From JALOAD01 sp023228995 [NCBI: Candidatus Muiribacterium halophilum] (lineage in GTDB: Bacteria; Muiribacteriota; Muiribacteriia; Muiribacteriales), in contig JALOAD010000029.1 in assembly GCA_023228995.1 (NCBI GenBank), positions 1 through 25,534 on the forward strand: DNA of 25,534 nt, in the 5' to 3' direction. The notes under the pieces were generated by a model. That model saw nothing but the letters and a program-made list of their open reading frames with translations, made no database searches and was not told where the DNA came from. Both the position numbers and the translations under genes were made by a program. Shown here one piece after another: positions 24,116-25,534 of the stretch (positions are counted from its first letter, which is position 1; each line of letters starts with the position of its first letter).

Positions 24116-24641
24116 GTTTTATATAATCAATTAATTTTAATAGATTGTTTTTATTATTTGGATATTTGTCAATTATATTATTTAAGAACTCTATTCGTTT
24201 GGTTATGTAATTTTCAGTAAAACTATATTCTTTAGATATACCATCTTCATATTTAACTAAATCTAGAAAATTTCTATTCAAAATATCCATATCAAATTCT
24301 ATGAATAATTTAGATAAATCATTACTTGGTATATGATTTTTTGTATCAAGGATCATTTGTTTAACATCAAGCATATCATTATCTATTATTTTGACATTTT
24401 TGATGAAAAAATCAGCAGAATCCTCTTCATTAGTTAAACTCTTTGGATCATATATAATGTCATGATAAATTGCAGTAAGTATTAATTTATCATATTCAAT
24501 ACCACTTATACCTAAATTATTTATTAATTCAATTAAATTCTGTAAATGATTTATATTGTGATAATAACGATGTGATTCAGACCATTTTTCTAATATTTCA
24601 TTATAATCACAATTAGTATATTTTTTATTTATCTTTATCAT
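24099..24641 (-). CDS. HD-superfamily predicted metal-dependent phosphohydrolase
   Basis: A 180-residue protein with the signature of the small stand-alone HD family (COG4339 type). It shows WSESHRYYHNINHLQNLIELI at about 20-40 (metal-ligand His in YYHN), LILTAIYHDIIYDP at about 53-66 (the HD pair at H60-D61), NEEDSADFF at 71-79, and a C-terminal Asp in EFDMDIL near 115-120. These give the four expected metal ligands. Substrates in this family are mostly unknown; phosphomonoesters and nucleotides are typical for HD enzymes. The start overlaps the end of the upstream C39-GNAT gene by 17 bases, so the two are translationally coupled. The stop lies within the bidirectional terminator. It could be a nucleotide-pool or signal-nucleotide enzyme; this is inference. 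Confidence 0.85.
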   Translation of the reverse strand: MIKINKKYTNCDYNEILEKWSESHRYYHNINHLQNLIELINNLGISGIEYDKLILTAIYHDIIYDPKSLTNEEDSADFFIKNVKIIDNDMLDVKQMILDTKNHIPSNDLSKLFIEFDMDILNRNFLDLVKYEDGISKEYSFTENYITKRIEFLNNIIDKYPNNKNNLLKLIDYIKQKKPL

Positions 24642-25534
24642 TTAACCATTTAATTGTATAATAAGAATGTTCATCTTCACTATATAATTCTCTTCTTTTT
24701 AACCAATAATTAATATTACTCAAACCTTTTAGATGCTGACCAAATATAAAAGCATATTTATTATCTTTAGCATAATTTTCTAACCAATCTTTTAATTTTT
24801 CACCTAGACCATATTTGCGATATGTTGGTTTGATTGCTAAAGCCACTCCTTCTAAACCTATTTTACCTTCTAAAATAATTTCTTTAATTAAGTAAGCTCC
24901 AACTATTTCATCATTAACTACCAATTTTACTGACTTAGTAAAATCTGTTGAACTTTTAATATAATTATAATTGTTATTATATGACATTAAATTGCTAAAA
25001 ATTGTTGAGCACATAGAAATAATTTGATGTTTATCATTTTCAGTTATAGGTAAAATTTGAAAATTTGTGATATTCTTTTTGAATATACCTTTTACAATAA
25101 AGCCATCATATTCTCTTGGTGACCATATATTTTCAATACCATTTACATCTAATTCATAATTTCCGAGCCAAGGATCTAATACATTGAATGTTTTTTTAGT
25201 TTCTGAATAACCATCACAGCATATCCAATGTTTAATACCTTTCACTAATGTTCTCAATAAAATCATATTACCATTTTTTAATGCTGTATATAATTTATTG
25301 TAAGATATATCTTTACCACCACTAAATTGTTCATAATCTAATGATGAGTATTCTAGACCTAATTTCATCTTAACATCTGTTGTGCCAGTTTTATCATCGG
25401 TGCCCATTGTTATTGTTAATTCTTCGATTGAACAAATAATACCATAATAATCTGATACCATTTTCAATGATGTCGGTCCACAAGATATACCATCTGGTTG
25501 ATGTATTAGTTTCAATTTCTCAGTAAATAATTTA
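24625..25534 (-). CDS. C39-like cysteine peptidase / GNAT acetyltransferase fusion (5' end uncertain)
   Basis: The frame runs open to the right edge; the only in-window start is a TTG at 25515, so the true start may lie outside. Numbering from that TTG, residues 1-145 form a papain-like C39-type domain: Gln6 (oxyanion), Cys12 in SCGPTSLKM, His96 in KHWICCDGY and Asp114 in LDPW. All catalytic positions are present. Residues about 150-290 are a GNAT domain: ILPITENDKHQI start, VGAYLIKEI strand, GVALAIKPTYRKYGLGEKL with the R-x-x-G-x-G acetyl-CoA loop (R233-G238), and a C-terminal NINYWLKRREL. There is no membrane segment or ABC transporter domain, so this is a cytoplasmic enzyme and not a bacteriocin exporter. 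The 3' end overlaps the HD gene. A dual peptide-cleaving and N-acetylating role is an inference; the C39 part could also be a non-secretory amidase or transglutaminase-like enzyme. Confidence 0.82.
   Translation of the reverse strand, partial: KLFTEKLKLIHQPDGISCGPTSLKMVSDYYGIICSIEELTITMGTDDKTGTTDVKMKLGLEYSSLDYEQFSGGKDISYNKLYTALKNGNMILLRTLVKGIKHWICCDGYSETKKTFNVLDPWLGNYELDVNGIENIWSPREYDGFIVKGIFKKNITNFQILPITENDKHQIISMCSTIFSNLMSYNNNYNYIKSSTDFTKSVKLVVNDEIVGAYLIKEIILEGKIGLEGVALAIKPTYRKYGLGEKLKDWLENYAKDNKYAFIFGQHLKGLSNINYWLKRRELYSEDEHSYYTIKWLNDKDK

Noticed and set aside
9338-25534. Stop-codon reassignment as in some gut megaphages
   Set aside because: Genes end normally at TAA, TAG and TGA, with terminators placed right after the TAG of the methyltransferase and the HD genes.

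Overview
The window reads as part of a large, strongly AT-rich genome of a tailed phage that infects a member of the Bacteroidota. Three things point to phage: a run of collagen-like and lectin-like tail-fibre genes, a block of very large tail or baseplate-type proteins, and phage-style accessory genes (own NAD-dependent DNA ligase, own sigma factor, solitary adenine methyltransferase, S1-domain protein). Three things point to a Bacteroidota host: several promoters match the TTTG-N(18-20)-TAnnTTTG form used by the main sigma factor of that phylum, the sigma factor resembles its ECF family, and ribosome binding sites are A/T-rich without a clear Shine-Dalgarno. TAA, TAG and TGA all act as ordinary stops, so there is no sign of stop-codon reassignment.

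Layout. (1) 1-9019, plus strand: five adsorption genes in tight succession. They are a collagen-like fibre (cut by the left edge), a short fibre with VGIGTT motifs, a 1148-residue protein with three LamG/concanavalin-like lectin domains, a second collagen-like fibre, and a single-domain LamG-like protein. (2) 9020-9337: an intergenic stretch holding a long nested inverted-repeat element that could fold as a three-way-junction RNA. (3) 9338-13143: regulatory and DNA metabolism genes with alternating strands. They are an ECF-like sigma factor (-), an N6-adenine methyltransferase (+) and an NAD-dependent DNA ligase LigA without its zinc finger (-), with clear terminators and promoters between them. 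(4) 13268-20901, plus strand: three structural genes, probably tail or baseplate. One has an FN3-like domain, and one has a run of CBM5/12-like sugar-binding modules. (5) 20933-22426: a small UVR-motif protein whose start codon lies inside a perfect hairpin, followed by a four-unit S1-domain protein. (6) 22429-24024: two tandem paralogous genes of unknown function, each behind the same 94-bp terminator/promoter/leader, identical between the copies although the proteins have diverged. (7) 24087-25534, minus strand: a bidirectional terminator, then an HD-family predicted phosphohydrolase overlapping an upstream C39-like protease/GNAT acetyltransferase fusion that runs to the right edge.

How it may work together (inference): host RNA polymerase would read the consensus-promoter genes (sigma factor, ligA, the paralog pair) early. 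The phage sigma factor could then redirect transcription to the fibre and baseplate genes, which have no host-type promoter in view. The S1 and UVR proteins may act on RNA or translation. The lectin, collagen and CBM-like modules together look like a host-surface (capsule or glycan) recognition apparatus. Strongest leads for something new: the structured element at 9138-9257, the conserved 94-bp cassette with its unknown two-barrel protein, the occluded start codon at 20933, and the C39-GNAT/HD gene pair.
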